This document shows positions 9,589 to 19,005 of a stretch of DNA of 64,000 bases, piece by piece. The notes below the pieces were generated by a model, which was not told the origin of the DNA, searched no databases, and saw only the letters and a program-made list of their open reading frames with translations. A program made the position numbers and the translations under genes. The stretch comes from CAVSWT01 sp963775245 (GTDB lineage Bacteria > Bacteroidota > Ignavibacteria > Ignavibacteriales > Ignavibacteriaceae): contig CAVZID010000035.1 of the NCBI GenBank assembly GCA_963775245.1, positions 62,001 to 126,000 on the forward strand. The letters are read 5' to 3'. Within the stretch, counting starts at the first letter, position 1, and each line of letters begins with the position of its first letter.

Positions 9589-9752
9589 TTACATTTTTGT
9601 CACGGAGAAATTATTTCTCTTACTATTCTAATTAATTAGAAATAAATTTCCCTGATAGTATTTAAGTACTAAATTTAGAATGATTTTAAGGAATAATTTT
9701 TGTTTGATTTCTATAAATCAAAATATTTACTTGAAAAAAAATGGGGTTTAAA

Positions 9753-10955
9753 ATGTTTTGTACAGTTGAAGAAGCTTTAGAAGAAATAAAGAATGGCAAA
9801 GTAATAATCGTAGTAGATGATGAAGATCGTGAAAACGAAGGGGATTTTATATGCGCCGCTGAATATGTTACTCCTGATATTGTAAACTTTATGGTTACTT
9901 ACGGGAGGGGAATGCTTTGTGTTGCATTAAGTGGAGACAGGCTTGATCAATTAGGTTTGCCGTTGATGGTAGATTCAAATTCTGCTTTACATGGAACTCA
10001 GTTTACTGTTACTGTAGATGCTATCGAAGGGACTACTACTGGAATTTCTGCCGCAGATAGAGCATTGACTATCAAGAAAATTATTGATAGAAATTCTAAA
10101 GCATCTGATTTTGCCCGTCCCGGACATATCTTTCCCTTACGTGCTTTTGATGAGGGTGTTTTAAGAAGAGCCGGCCATACAGAAGCTGCTGTTGATCTTT
10201 GCCATCTTACAAATTTAAAACCTGCCGGAGTTTTATGTGAGATTCTTAAAGAGAATGGAGAAATGGCAAGGGTTCCTGATTTAATTGAGATTGCAGAAAA
10301 GTTTAATTTGAAAATTCTAACTGTAAAAGATATAATTCAATATCGATTAAAGAGAGAAAGATTAATTGAAGAAATCACTGATGCAAATCTTCCAACTATT
10401 CATGGAGATTTTCATTTAACTTTATATAAAAGCAAGCTTGATAATAAAGAACAGGTTGCTCTGGTTAAAGGTGAAATAAATCCAGGCGAACCGGTTTTAG
10501 TTAGAATGCATTCAGAATGTTTAACCGGAGATGTATTTCATTCAATGCGATGTGATTGCCATGATCAGCTTAACACTGCTTTGGAGCAAATAAACATTGA
10601 AGGAAAAGGTGTTGTGGTTTATATGCGGCAGGAAGGCAGGGGCATTGGTTTAGAAAATAAAATTAAAGCCTACAAGCTTCAAGAAGAAGGTAAAGATACT
10701 GTGGAAGCAAATGAAGCTCTCGGCTTTAAACCGGATTTAAGAGATTATGGAATCGGGGCACAGATACTTCTTGATTTGGGGGTTAGAAAAATTAGGCTGC
10801 TTACTAATAATCCTAAAAAAGTAATTGGATTAAAAGGATATGGATTGGAAATTGTTGAACGTGTACCGATTGAAATACCTCCTAATGAAAACAACGAGAG
10901 ATATTTGAAAACTAAACGTGATAAGATGGGACATATTATTTTGCAGGAAAATTGA
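9753..10955 (+). CDS. ribBA: RibBA: DHBP synthase / GTP cyclohydrolase II
   Basis: This bifunctional enzyme supplies both precursors of riboflavin. The N-terminal half (to about residue 205) makes 3,4-dihydroxy-2-butanone 4-phosphate from ribulose 5-phosphate and contains DDEDRENEGDF. The C-terminal half opens GTP. Its zinc site is CLTGDVFHSMRCDC, and the RQEGRGIGL motif follows. An in-frame ATG at 9741 is possible, but ATG 9753 fits the conserved N-terminus (FCTVEEALEEI), and GGGG at 9743-9746 would be its ribosome binding site. The preceding 164 bases show no FMN riboswitch signature. It stands alone here, without other rib genes. Confidence 0.95.
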   Translation: MFCTVEEALEEIKNGKVIIVVDDEDRENEGDFICAAEYVTPDIVNFMVTYGRGMLCVALSGDRLDQLGLPLMVDSNSALHGTQFTVTVDAIEGTTTGISAADRALTIKKIIDRNSKASDFARPGHIFPLRAFDEGVLRRAGHTEAAVDLCHLTNLKPAGVLCEILKENGEMARVPDLIEIAEKFNLKILTVKDIIQYRLKRERLIEEITDANLPTIHGDFHLTLYKSKLDNKEQVALVKGEINPGEPVLVRMHSECLTGDVFHSMRCDCHDQLNTALEQINIEGKGVVVYMRQEGRGIGLENKIKAYKLQEEGKDTVEANEALGFKPDLRDYGIGAQILLDLGVRKIRLLTNNPKKVIGLKGYGLEIVERVPIEIPPNENNERYLKTKRDKMGHIILQEN

Positions 10956-10970
10956 TGCTATTATTATACT

Positions 10971-11032
10971 GTCACACTGAGGTTGTCGATGTGTGAATAT
11001 GGTTGGAAATTTCAGCCTTCAACAAGCTCAGT
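10971..11032. repeat. Palindromic intergenic repeat (GTCACACTGAG...CTCAGT type)
   Basis: Two imperfectly complementary arms (GTCACACTGAGGTTGTCGA at 10971-10989 and CCTTCAACAAGCTCAGT at 11016-11032) form a long imperfect hairpin between ribBA and nfeD. It resembles the CACTGAGCTTGTCGAAGTG palindromes dispersed in many bacterial genomes. It has no coding content. Confidence 0.65.
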
Positions 11033-11098
11033 TTAATAAAACCGGGTTTTTAAGACGGTCACTTTCGATGTAATTAATTAAAAGCGGAGAGCTAAATT

Positions 11099-12429
11099 TT
11101 GAAACCCATTTTAGTTATATCATATTTAGTTTTATTTATTTTCACTTCCTTATCATTTTCACAACAGAAAAAAGTCTACTACGCAAAAATAGAAAGTGAA
11201 ATAGACCTGGGAATGGCTCCATATATCAGTCGTGTGGTAAATGAAGCCGAAGAAAATAATGCCGATGCAATAATTTTTCATATCAATACTTTTGGAGGTC
11301 GAGTTGATGCTGCCACTCAAATAAAAGATGCTATAATTTCCAGTAAGATTTTAACAATTGCTTTCATTAAAAATAGGGCCATCTCTGCCGGATCATTCAT
11401 TGCTTTGTCATGTAAAAAAATTGTCATGGCTCCGGGCAGTAGTATTGGAGCTGCAACTGTTGTTGATGCGGCTGGAAAGAAGCAAAGTGAAAAGTACCAA
11501 TCATTTATGCGGTCTGAAATGCGAAGCGTAGCAGAACAAAATGGAAGAAGGGAAGATATAGCTCAAGGAATGGTTGATGAAAGAATTGTTGTTCCCGGAT
11601 TAGTTGACAGCACTGAATTAATTACGCTTACAACAGACGAAGCGCTTAAATATAAAATAGCTGATACGACAGCTTCAAGCTTGAATGAAGTGCTTGGTGA
11701 ATTTGGGTTAAAGAACGCTGAAGTCATTACAGTAAATCAAAATTGGGCGGAAGACGTTGTAAGGTTCTTAAATAATCCTATCGTCTCTTCGATATTAATT
11801 ATGCTGGGATTCTTTGGTTTGATTGCTGAGATTAAAACTCCAGGCTGGGGTTTGCCAGGAACAATGGGAATAATTTGTTTGCTTTTATTTTTTGGTTCTT
11901 CTTACATCCTTCAATTAGCATCAGGCATTGAAATTATTTTATTTATTCTCGGTATAGTTCTTTTAGCTCTGGAAATTTTTGTGATTCCAGGATTTGGAAT
12001 TACAGGAATCAGCGGTATACTTTTAATTCTAGCTTCAATCTTTTTAGCCTTCTTGGTAATTTTAAATTTGTTGGTGCAAGTGAAATTTCTTCTGCAATAA
12101 TTCGACTCGCTACATCAATAGTTGGAGCTTTAATATTGGTTGCTATTTTAGCAAAATTTCTTCCTAAATCAACTGCATTTAGTAGATTAATATTACATGA
12201 AAGCGAAACTTCCGATAAAGGATTTCTTTCAAATCCGGTTGCCAGCGAAATGATTGGGCTTGAAGGAATTGCTTTAACGACTTTACGTCCGGCAGGTACT
12301 GCGGATTTTGATGGGAGGAGAGTTGACGTGGTAACAGAAGCATCTTACATAGAGCATGGAAAAAAAATTAAAGTCATTAAAGTTGAAGGACACAAAGTAA
12401 TAGTTCGTGAGATTGTGGATAAAGTTTAG
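11099..12429 (+). CDS. nfeD: NfeD-family membrane serine protease, broken by one frameshift
   Basis: This is a long-form NfeD protein: a ClpP-like periplasmic protease domain, several membrane helices and a C-terminal OB-fold. These proteases are often linked to membrane or stomatin quality control. A signal peptide (1-21) precedes the ClpP-like domain. The candidate catalytic serine is in AISAGSF and the lysine in SEKYQSF. Helices lie at about 225-320. The frame runs to a stop at 12100, but the remaining helix and OB domain (GFLSNPVASEMIGLEG, TADFDGRRVDVVTE) continue in another frame to 12429. One missing T near 12053 would restore LAFFGNFKFVGASE. The start is TTG 11099 after GGAGAG. No stomatin gene follows. 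Confidence 0.85.
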
Positions 12430-12442
12430 TATTTATAATTAA

Positions 12443-12475
12443 ATAAACTCGGTTTCTTAAAGAAACCGGGTTTAT
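12443..12475. terminator. Perfect hairpin after nfeD (terminator or palindromic repeat)
   Basis: A stem of about 15 bp (AAACTCGGTTTCTT against AGAAACCGGGTTT, one G-T pair) with a minimal loop sits 14 bases after the nfeD end. The following TTTATGTT is a weak U-tract. A related degenerate piece (AAACCGGGTTTTTAAGA) lies at about 11041-11057, so it may belong to a dispersed repeat family. Confidence 0.55.
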
Positions 12476-12524
12476 GTTCAACAATAATTATTTTAAAAGT
12501 TATTAAACAATTTGTGAGGGGAAT

Positions 12525-13508
12525 ATGAAAACTCTATCGGTTATCTTGGCCTTGTCCTTTCTTTTAAGTGCAAACTTAATTGCTTCCAATCATAGTAATA
12601 AATTTGAAGAGAGCAATACAAAAGTTTTAATCATTCCTTTTAACTCATTAGGTATTGATTCAATTTCCATAGAGACTGCTCAAAATCTTTTCAAATTTGA
12701 TCTAATGAAATATTGCAATTGGAATATTGAAGAGGCAAATCAAAGCTGTTCAAATGAAAATTGTGCAGTTGAAATTAGGTAAAGAACATAATGCACAAAA
12801 ATCTTTTATGTGCAATATGAGCAAGCTCGGAGAAAAGATTATAATCCAGTTTATTCTTAATGAATGTTGAGACTTCAAAAAGAATATTAAACGAAACCAC
12901 TTCTGCTTTATCAGTTGAAGACCTTGAGAATGTTATGAATCGAATTGCACTAAGTGTTGCCCGTGAAGAACCGCTTAAATGAAACCGCAGAAGTAGGGAC
13001 AATTACCGAAAAAGAACAGATGCCAGAATTAAGAAGAGGAGCAGAAAGAATGGCCGGGATTTCATTCGGATATTTATTTCCCTCAAAGCAGATATGGCAC
13101 CAATGATAAATCCTTTGTTTTCGAATTCCGGGCCGGCTTTGAAATGCCGCAAACTGCACTTGGAATGCTGCTGGCAATACGTAAAGGATTTGCAGCTAAT
13201 ATTTACGGAGACTATTTAATTCACAAAAACAGATGTTTGTCCATACGTTGGCGGTGCTTTTGGATTTCATTGGGTCAGCCACGACTCAGTTATATAATGT
13301 TATAGTTGATTCACCTACACAACAGTTCAGAATATTACAATAATAATAAGGATAAACAATCGGATGGATTTGAATTGACATTAAATACCGGACTTGCGTC
13401 TTATTTAGAACTTATGATTTTCAAATATTATTGAACCTTGATTACATCTATACATTTAATGATTATAATGATCATGCGATTGTTTTTACTATTGGGATAT
13501 TAAGATAG
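12525..13508 (+). pseudogene. Decayed gene for a secreted/outer-membrane-like protein
   Basis: A good start (GAGGGG ribosome site, ATG 12525) and a signal peptide open a protein with KVLIIPFNSLGIDS. The frame then breaks repeatedly. Coding sense can be followed by changing frame at about 12777, 12860, 12975, 13095, 13215 and later (segments such as VEDLENVMNRIALSVAREE, RRGAERMAGISFGYLFPS, FRAGFEMPQTALGMLLA, VCPYVGGAFGFHWVSHDS). The last segment ends NDHAIVFTIGILR at 13508. The second half alternates like a beta-barrel. At least six indels in under 1 kb, against about one per 10 kb elsewhere in the window, argue for real decay. I do not recognise the family. Confidence 0.75.
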
Positions 13509-13557
13509 ACAAAATAAGAGATATCAATATTGATTGAATATTTTATTGTTAAACTTT

Positions 13558-13584
13558 AGTTCAAGTTCATGTTTAAGTTCAAGT
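13558..13584. repeat. Dispersed non-coding repeat, copy 1
   Basis: A 27-base stretch (AGTTCAAGTTCATGTTTAAG plus seven bases) matches 39853-39879 with one mismatch. The nearby phrase AATCTTTGAATTTGGTAATC (about 13643-13662) also has a close relative at 39898-39917. The 229-base gap 13509-13737 holds only this AT-rich repeat material. Confidence 0.6.
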
Positions 13585-13737
13585 AATTGAATTCGATAAT
13601 AATTTTAGGTTTATTCGAACATCCACTCATTTATCAATTCAATCTTTGAATTTGGTAATCATGAAATCATATAACTGCCATTCTTTTCTTCCATCAAATT
13701 TTATACTTAACTTTCCATCAATCATTTTCAAAATCTT

Positions 13738-14914
13738 ATGAATAAAATAATTTTAAAAAAGAACGAAGAGCGAAGAATAAAGTCAGGGCATCTTTGGATT
13801 TTCAGTAATGAAATTGATAAAACTGAAGGTGAAATTGAAAATGGTGATTTAGCTGAAGTTTATGATTTTAGAAATAATTTTCTTGGAACAGGGTTTTATA
13901 ATAAAAATTCTCTTATCTCAGTTCGATTACTGAGCAAATCAAAAATTGAAGATTTAAAATCATTATTTGAATCAAAATTTAATTCTGCCTACGAAATAAG
14001 AAAAACCTTTTATCCGGAAAGAAATTCATTCCGTTTCGTCTTCAGTGAAAGTGATTTTTTGCCTGGACTAATAATCGATAAATACAATGATACTTTTGTT
14101 CTTCAAGTTTATTCATTCGGTATGGAGAAAAAATTCCGAGACTATTTGTGATATACTAAAAATTAATTTTAATGCAAAAAATATTTTCACAAAAAATGAA
14201 AGTTATTTTCGCAAACTGGAAGGATTGCCTGAAGAAGATAAAATTTATTTTGGTGAAATGAGTTCAGAAGAAATTGATGATGGCTTAATTAAATATTTGA
14301 TTGATTTTGAAAGAGGACATAAGACCGGATTTTATTTTGACCAAAGTGACAACAGATTTTTTATTGAAAAGTTTGTTAAATATAAAAAAGTTCTTGATGC
14401 ATTTTGTAATTCAGGAGGGTTTGGTCTGCACGCTGCAAAAGCCGGCGCAGCTTCCGTAACTTTTATTGATTCATCATCAACTGAAATAGAAAGTGCAAAA
14501 AATAATTTTGAATTGAATAAGTTAAATTGTTATCTTGAATTTGTTATATCAGATGTATTTGATTTTCTTGAAAAGCAAATTCAAAATAATAATAAATATG
14601 ATATTGTTATAATTGACCCGCCAGCATTTGCAAAAAATAAGAAAAGTCTTCCAACAGCTAAAAAAGGTTATGAAAAATTAAATAAGCTCGCTATGCAAAT
14701 TATAAATGAAAGTGGATATTTAGTTTCATCGTCCTGTTCATATCATCTTCATCAAAATGATTTTATTGAGATAATAAATTCTGCTGCTCAAAAAGCTTCA
14801 AAGCAAATTCAGCTAATTCATTTTAATGAAGCCTCCTTGGATCATCCAAAATTACCCGCAATGCTTGAAACTTCTTATTTAAAATTTGCCGTTTTTAAAG
14901 TTTTCCCATCTTAA
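13738..14914 (+). CDS. RlmI/RlmK-type 23S rRNA methyltransferase, broken by one frameshift
   Basis: This is a class I SAM-dependent rRNA methyltransferase of the RlmI family (m5C in 23S rRNA). The N-terminal PUA domain is seen in SGHLWIFSNEI. The methyltransferase domain has VLDAFCNSGGFGLHAAKAG (SAM site), IIDPPAFAKNKK (catalytic DPP motif) and SSCSYHLHQNDF (cysteine motif). Two frames are needed: the first stops at 14151, and the second carries the protein from about 14130 to 14914. One surplus A in the run 14128-14133 explains the break (GMEKNSETICDIL after correction). The flanking protein is otherwise conserved in style and full length, so a sequence error is likely. Confidence 0.82.
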
Positions 14915-15019
14915 AATACCCTGTAAAATAATTGGATAAAACATGCAACATTTTTAAGTTTGCAGACGTCTAAAATCATTCGTAAAAATATTTCTTCATA
15001 AATCTATAAGAGGATTACA

Positions 15020-16003
15020 TTGGATATAAGCGAATTAAACGAACGGATAAAAACTGAAAGTGCATTTATTGATTTGTTGATGAACGAAATCAGTAAAGTT
15101 ATTGTTGGACAAAAGCAAATGGTTGAAAGGCTTCTTGTTGGATTGCTTGGAAACGGACATATTCTTTTGGAAGGTGTGCCGGGCCTTGCAAAAACACTTG
15201 CTATAAAAACTCTTGCTTCTACAATGAAAGCAAAATTTCAGCGAATTCAATTTACTCCTGACTTGCTTCCTGCCGACTTAATTGGAACGATGATATATAA
15301 TCAAAAGGATGGAAACTTTTTAATTAAAAAAGGGCCAATCTTTGCAAACTTTATTTTAGCTGATGAAATTAACCGTGCCCCAGCAAAAGTGCAAAGTGCT
15401 TTACTTGAAGCAATGCAGGAAAGACAAATAACAATCGGTGAAAATACTTTTAAGCTTGAAGAGCCATTTTTAGTTCTTGCTACTCAAAACCCGATTGAGC
15501 AGGAAGGAACTTATCCTTTGCCAGAAGCTCAAGTGGATAGATTTATGCTGAAAGTTAAAATCACTTATCCAACCCGTGATGAAGAATTAAAAATAATGAG
15601 ACAAAATGTTAACGAAGAGAATTTAAAACCGAATCCGGTTATTTCGCCTGCTGATATTTTAAGAGCAAGGCAGGTTGTTCACGATGTTTATATTGATGAA
15701 AAAATTGAGAAATATATTTTAGACATAGTCTTTGCTACACGTTCTCCAAAACAATTTGGGCTTGATAGATTGACTGATTTGATCAGCTACGGCGGTTCTC
15801 CAAGAGCAACAATCAATTTAGCTCTTGGTGCAAAATCAATGGCATTTATTAAACGAAGAGGTTATGTCATTCCTGAAGATGTTAGAGCAATTTGCCAGGA
15901 TGTTTTGCGTCACCGAATTGCTGTTACTTATGAAGCTGAAGCAGAAGAGATTACAACCGAGACGGTTATTTCCGAAATATTAAATAAAGTGGAAGTGCCG
16001 TAG
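15020..16003 (+). CDS. moxR: MoxR-family AAA+ ATPase
   Basis: MoxR ATPases act as chaperones, usually together with the von Willebrand A proteins encoded next to them. The 327-residue AAA_3 protein has Walker A GVPGLAKT (about 53-60), Walker B FILADEINRAPAK, sensor ATQNPIEQEGTYPLPEAQVDR and a C-terminal lid domain. The start is TTG 15020, after AGAGGA at 15008-15013. It is the first gene of the Bat (Bacteroides aerotolerance) operon that runs to 23537, separated from the next gene by a 136-base repeat. Confidence 0.95.
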   Translation: MDISELNERIKTESAFIDLLMNEISKVIVGQKQMVERLLVGLLGNGHILLEGVPGLAKTLAIKTLASTMKAKFQRIQFTPDLLPADLIGTMIYNQKDGNFLIKKGPIFANFILADEINRAPAKVQSALLEAMQERQITIGENTFKLEEPFLVLATQNPIEQEGTYPLPEAQVDRFMLKVKITYPTRDEELKIMRQNVNEENLKPNPVISPADILRARQVVHDVYIDEKIEKYILDIVFATRSPKQFGLDRLTDLISYGGSPRATINLALGAKSMAFIKRRGYVIPEDVRAICQDVLRHRIAVTYEAEAEEITTETVISEILNKVEVP

Positions 16004-16007
16004 AAGC

Positions 16008-16139
16008 CCATCCCCGGCCCTTCCCAAAGGGAAGGTAGCTTTAAATTTTGGAATTTATTTTGGATATAAAATTTATGAAATTAAAATTTAATGGTTCATA
16101 TTCACTCTCCCCTTGGGAGAGGGTTAGGGTGAGGGTTCT
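16008..16139. repeat. Palindromic intergenic repeat carrying a ribosome binding site
   Basis: Two palindromes frame this gap: CCTTCCC-AAA-GGGAAGG at 16019-16035 and CTCTCCCC-TT-GGGAGAGG at 16105-16122. The tail GGTTAGGGTGAGGG follows. The GTGAGGG of the tail lies 4-5 bases before the GTG start of the next gene, so the repeat end serves as its Shine-Dalgarno sequence. A related element lies at 26383-26431. Confidence 0.7.
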
Positions 16140-17015
16140 GTGTTAACAAAAGAAATAATAAAACAAGTACGGCAAATTGAATTACGAACCAGGGGACTTG
16201 TTAACCAGGTTTTCTCAGGTGAATACCATTCTGTTTTCAAAGGAAGAGGAATGGAATTTTCCGAAGTTCGTGAATACCAATTTGGTGATGATATAAGAAA
16301 CATAGATTGGAATGTTACTGCAAGATTCGGCCATCCTTTCATTAAAATATTTGAAGAAGAACGTGAGCTTACTGTAATGTTAATGGCTGACCTAAGCGGC
16401 TCATTAATTTTTGGAACAGTAGATAAAACAAAACAAAGAATTGCGGCTGAGTTAAGTGCAATCCTTGCATTTTCTGCATTGAAGAATAATGATAAGGTAG
16501 GATTGATTTTATTTACCGATAAAATTGAAAAGTTTGTTCCTCCAAGAAAAGGACGTAAACATGTTCTAAGAATTATTAGAGAAGTGCTTTCATTTCAGCC
16601 TGTCGGCAAATCAACTGATATAAAATCAGCTTTGGAATTCTTAAACAGCACCATCAAAAAAAGAAGCATTCTTTTTCTACTTTCGGATTTTATGGATTCC
16701 GGTTATGAAAAAATATTAAGAATAGTGGCCAAGAAACATGATCTCATTGGTGTTGTACTTGAAGATCCACGAGAAAATGAATTGCCGAAGATGGGACTTG
16801 TTAAGTTAACTGATGCTGAAACAGGTGATGAAAGATGGATTGATACCAGCAATAAAAGAATTAGAACGATGCTCAAAACTCAGAGAGAAGATATAATTAA
16901 AAAGCGTAAATCATTATTTGTTTCAAGCAGATTGGATAGCATCGAAATTCAGACCGGGCAAAACTATATAACTCCACTGGTGCAATTTTTTAAACGTCGT
17001 GAAAAAAGATGGTAA
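16140..17015 (+). CDS. DUF58 protein of the Bat operon
   Basis: This 291-residue DUF58 protein is the usual companion of MoxR. It has the family signature RGMEFSEVREYQFGDDIRNI followed by DWN, and a von Willebrand A-like fold with a metal-site motif DLSGS at about residue 84. It has no signal peptide and is likely cytoplasmic. The start GTG 16140 was chosen because the conserved N-terminus (LTKEIIKQVRQIELRTRGLV) begins there. Its stop overlaps the possible start of the next gene. Confidence 0.93.
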   Translation: MLTKEIIKQVRQIELRTRGLVNQVFSGEYHSVFKGRGMEFSEVREYQFGDDIRNIDWNVTARFGHPFIKIFEEERELTVMLMADLSGSLIFGTVDKTKQRIAAELSAILAFSALKNNDKVGLILFTDKIEKFVPPRKGRKHVLRIIREVLSFQPVGKSTDIKSALEFLNSTIKKRSILFLLSDFMDSGYEKILRIVAKKHDLIGVVLEDPRENELPKMGLVKLTDAETGDERWIDTSNKRIRTMLKTQREDIIKKRKSLFVSSRLDSIEIQTGQNYITPLVQFFKRREKRW

Positions 17016-18013
17016 GAATGAAATTATTTATAATACTTTTTATTTCTTTTTTTACTGCCGGCAGTTTGGCTCAAAATATAACTGCTTTGGCGACAACCGA
17101 TACAACTGATTATTATGTCGGCGATGTTATCACTTACAAGCTGCAAGTTGAATACAATAAAAATATAAAAATTGAAAACCCTGACATCTTAAAAAAAATC
17201 TCAAACATTGATGTACTCGGCAGCAAAGGCCCAATTACGATGGTTACGTATAACAAAAAAATAACAACTTACTTAGTTACACTTTCAAGATACGACTCCG
17301 CCGAAGTTACCATTCCGCCGATCACTATTGATTATAGAGTAGGTAAAGATACTTTAATTAAACACGCTCCTGTACTTTCACAAAATAGCAGCCTGGTTCA
17401 GGATTCAACTTTAAAGCAGGTTAGTTCAAACCCTGTTTCATTTGTTATTCACTTAATGAAAGTGAACAAGCAGGAAGATATAAAAGATGTAAAAGCTCCG
17501 GTTACTATTCCGCTAAATTGGAAAATTATTGTCTTGTTTATTCTTATCGGCTTAATAATTATAGGAGCAATTATATACTTCTATAGAAGATATAAAAAGA
17601 AAAAAGCCGGAGTTGTTGTTGAAAAGAAAATAATTGCTCAGCCTCCGCATGTTATAGCGATTACTTCTTTGAATAGATTGGAAGAAAAACAGCTTTGGCA
17701 AAAAGGAAAAGTAAAAGAGTATCATTCGGAAATTACAGAAATAATAAGAAAGTATTTTGAAGATAGATTTAAACTTCCGGCACTTGAATTAACCACATCG
17801 GAAGCCATTGATGCTTTGAAAAAAAGAAAAGAAGCAGAAATAATTTTAGATATCACAAATAGCTTTTTGAATAATGCTGATTTAGTAAAGTTTGCAAAGT
17901 TTCAGCCGCTGGTTGAGGTGAATGAAGAGATGATGTCACAAGCAAGAGAGATTGTAAATAAAACTGCAAAAGCAGCAGCACCGGAAATCAAAAAGGAGGA
18001 AGTAAATGTTTAA
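17009..18013 (+). CDS. BatD-like membrane protein of the Bat operon
   Basis: A 334-residue protein with a signal peptide (MKLFIILFISFFTAG) and an Ig-like periplasmic domain (DYYVGDVITYKLQVEY). One transmembrane helix lies at about 172-192, followed by a basic cytoplasmic segment. The C-terminal helical domain (EYHSEITEIIRKYFEDRFKL) resembles the tail of BatD. Two starts are possible: ATG 17009, overlapping the previous gene by seven bases, or ATG 17018, just after its stop; the signal peptide fits 17018. Its end overlaps batA by eight bases. The name is by context and general architecture; I see no catalytic motif. Confidence 0.8.
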   Translation: MVRMKLFIILFISFFTAGSLAQNITALATTDTTDYYVGDVITYKLQVEYNKNIKIENPDILKKISNIDVLGSKGPITMVTYNKKITTYLVTLSRYDSAEVTIPPITIDYRVGKDTLIKHAPVLSQNSSLVQDSTLKQVSSNPVSFVIHLMKVNKQEDIKDVKAPVTIPLNWKIIVLFILIGLIIIGAIIYFYRRYKKKKAGVVVEKKIIAQPPHVIAITSLNRLEEKQLWQKGKVKEYHSEITEIIRKYFEDRFKLPALELTTSEAIDALKKRKEAEIILDITNSFLNNADLVKFAKFQPLVEVNEEMMSQAREIVNKTAKAAAPEIKKEEVNV

Positions 18014-19001
18014 AGGAGTAACATTTGCCTACCCCTGGGTTTTATATTTACTGGTTCTGGTTCCATTGATGCTGGTTTATTACTGGTTTAGAGGAAAGAA
18101 AAAGCAGCCTTCAATTACTTATTCATCATTGAATTTGTTTAAAGGAATTCCGGTTACTTTGAGAGAAAGATTAAGGCATCTGCCAGCTATCTTACGTGCA
18201 CTAGGATTAGGTTTATTAATTGTTGCATTAGCCCGTCCGCAAACATTTTCGTCAGGCGAAAATTCTTACACCGAAGGAATTGACATTGCAATGGTTTTAG
18301 ATATTTCAGGAAGCATGCTTGCAGAAGATTTAAAACCAAATAGAATCGAAGCTGCTAAAAATGTTATTGATCAATTTATAAGCGGAAGAACATCCGATAG
18401 AATAGGTTTGGTGATTTTCGCAAGAGACGCATTTACTCAATGCCCGCTTACTGTTGATTATTCAGTGTTAAGAAACTTATTAAGTCAAGTTAAAAGTGGT
18501 ATGGTAGAGGACGGTACCGCTATCGGGAACGCAATTGCCAACGGTGTAAATAGATTAAAAGATAGTGATGCAAAAAGCAAAATTATAATATTACTTACAG
18601 ATGGTGTGAATAACAGCGGTGAAGTTGATCCAATTTCAGCGGCACAAATAGCTAAGACTTTTGGAATCAGAATATATACAATCGGTGTAGGGACAAAAGG
18701 CGAAGCACCATATCCGGTTCAAACTCCTTTTGGAACAAGATATCAAATGATTCCTGTTGAAATTGATGAAAACGTATTAACCCAGATATCTACAATTACC
18801 GGTGGAAAATATTTTAGAGCTGATAATAATAAAAAATTAAAAGAAATTTATAACGAAATTGATAAGCTTGAAAAAACAAAAATCGAAGTTACTCCATACA
18901 ATCATACTTATGAATTATTTTATTCATGGCTTAGCGGCGGCTTGATTTTAATTTTTTTAGAATTGGGTTTATCGAAAACTATATTAAGAAAAATTCCATA
19001 A
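18006..19001 (+). CDS. batA: BatA: von Willebrand A domain membrane protein
   Basis: BatA is an inner-membrane protein with a VWA domain between transmembrane helices. Helices lie at about 8-26, about 60-78 and near the C-terminus (about 305-325). The VWA domain starts at MVLDISGSM (residues about 95-103), the canonical metal-ion-dependent adhesion site DxSxS, followed by LAEDLKPNR and LLTDGVNNSGEVD. It is tightly coupled to the upstream gene, and batB starts four bases after its stop. The Bat complex was described from an oxygen-tolerance phenotype in Bacteroides fragilis; its biochemical role remains open. Confidence 0.93.
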   Translation: MFKGVTFAYPWVLYLLVLVPLMLVYYWFRGKKKQPSITYSSLNLFKGIPVTLRERLRHLPAILRALGLGLLIVALARPQTFSSGENSYTEGIDIAMVLDISGSMLAEDLKPNRIEAAKNVIDQFISGRTSDRIGLVIFARDAFTQCPLTVDYSVLRNLLSQVKSGMVEDGTAIGNAIANGVNRLKDSDAKSKIIILLTDGVNNSGEVDPISAAQIAKTFGIRIYTIGVGTKGEAPYPVQTPFGTRYQMIPVEIDENVLTQISTITGGKYFRADNNKKLKEIYNEIDKLEKTKIEVTPYNHTYELFYSWLSGGLILIFLELGLSKTILRKIP

Positions 19002-19005
19002 TCTT

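Noticed and set aside
9589..9752. FMN riboswitch upstream of ribBA
   Set aside because: The gap is short and AT-rich, and none of the conserved FMN-element blocks can be found; only small AT hairpins are present.
11099..12429. Programmed ribosomal frameshifting in nfeD
   Set aside because: There is no slippery heptamer or downstream stem at 12050, and the truncated product would lose its last helix and OB domain; a one-base error is simpler.
12775..13177. Minus-strand small genes opposite the decayed gene
   Set aside because: They have no ribosome sites or recognisable features, and the plus strand keeps coding sense across frames; they are antisense shadows.
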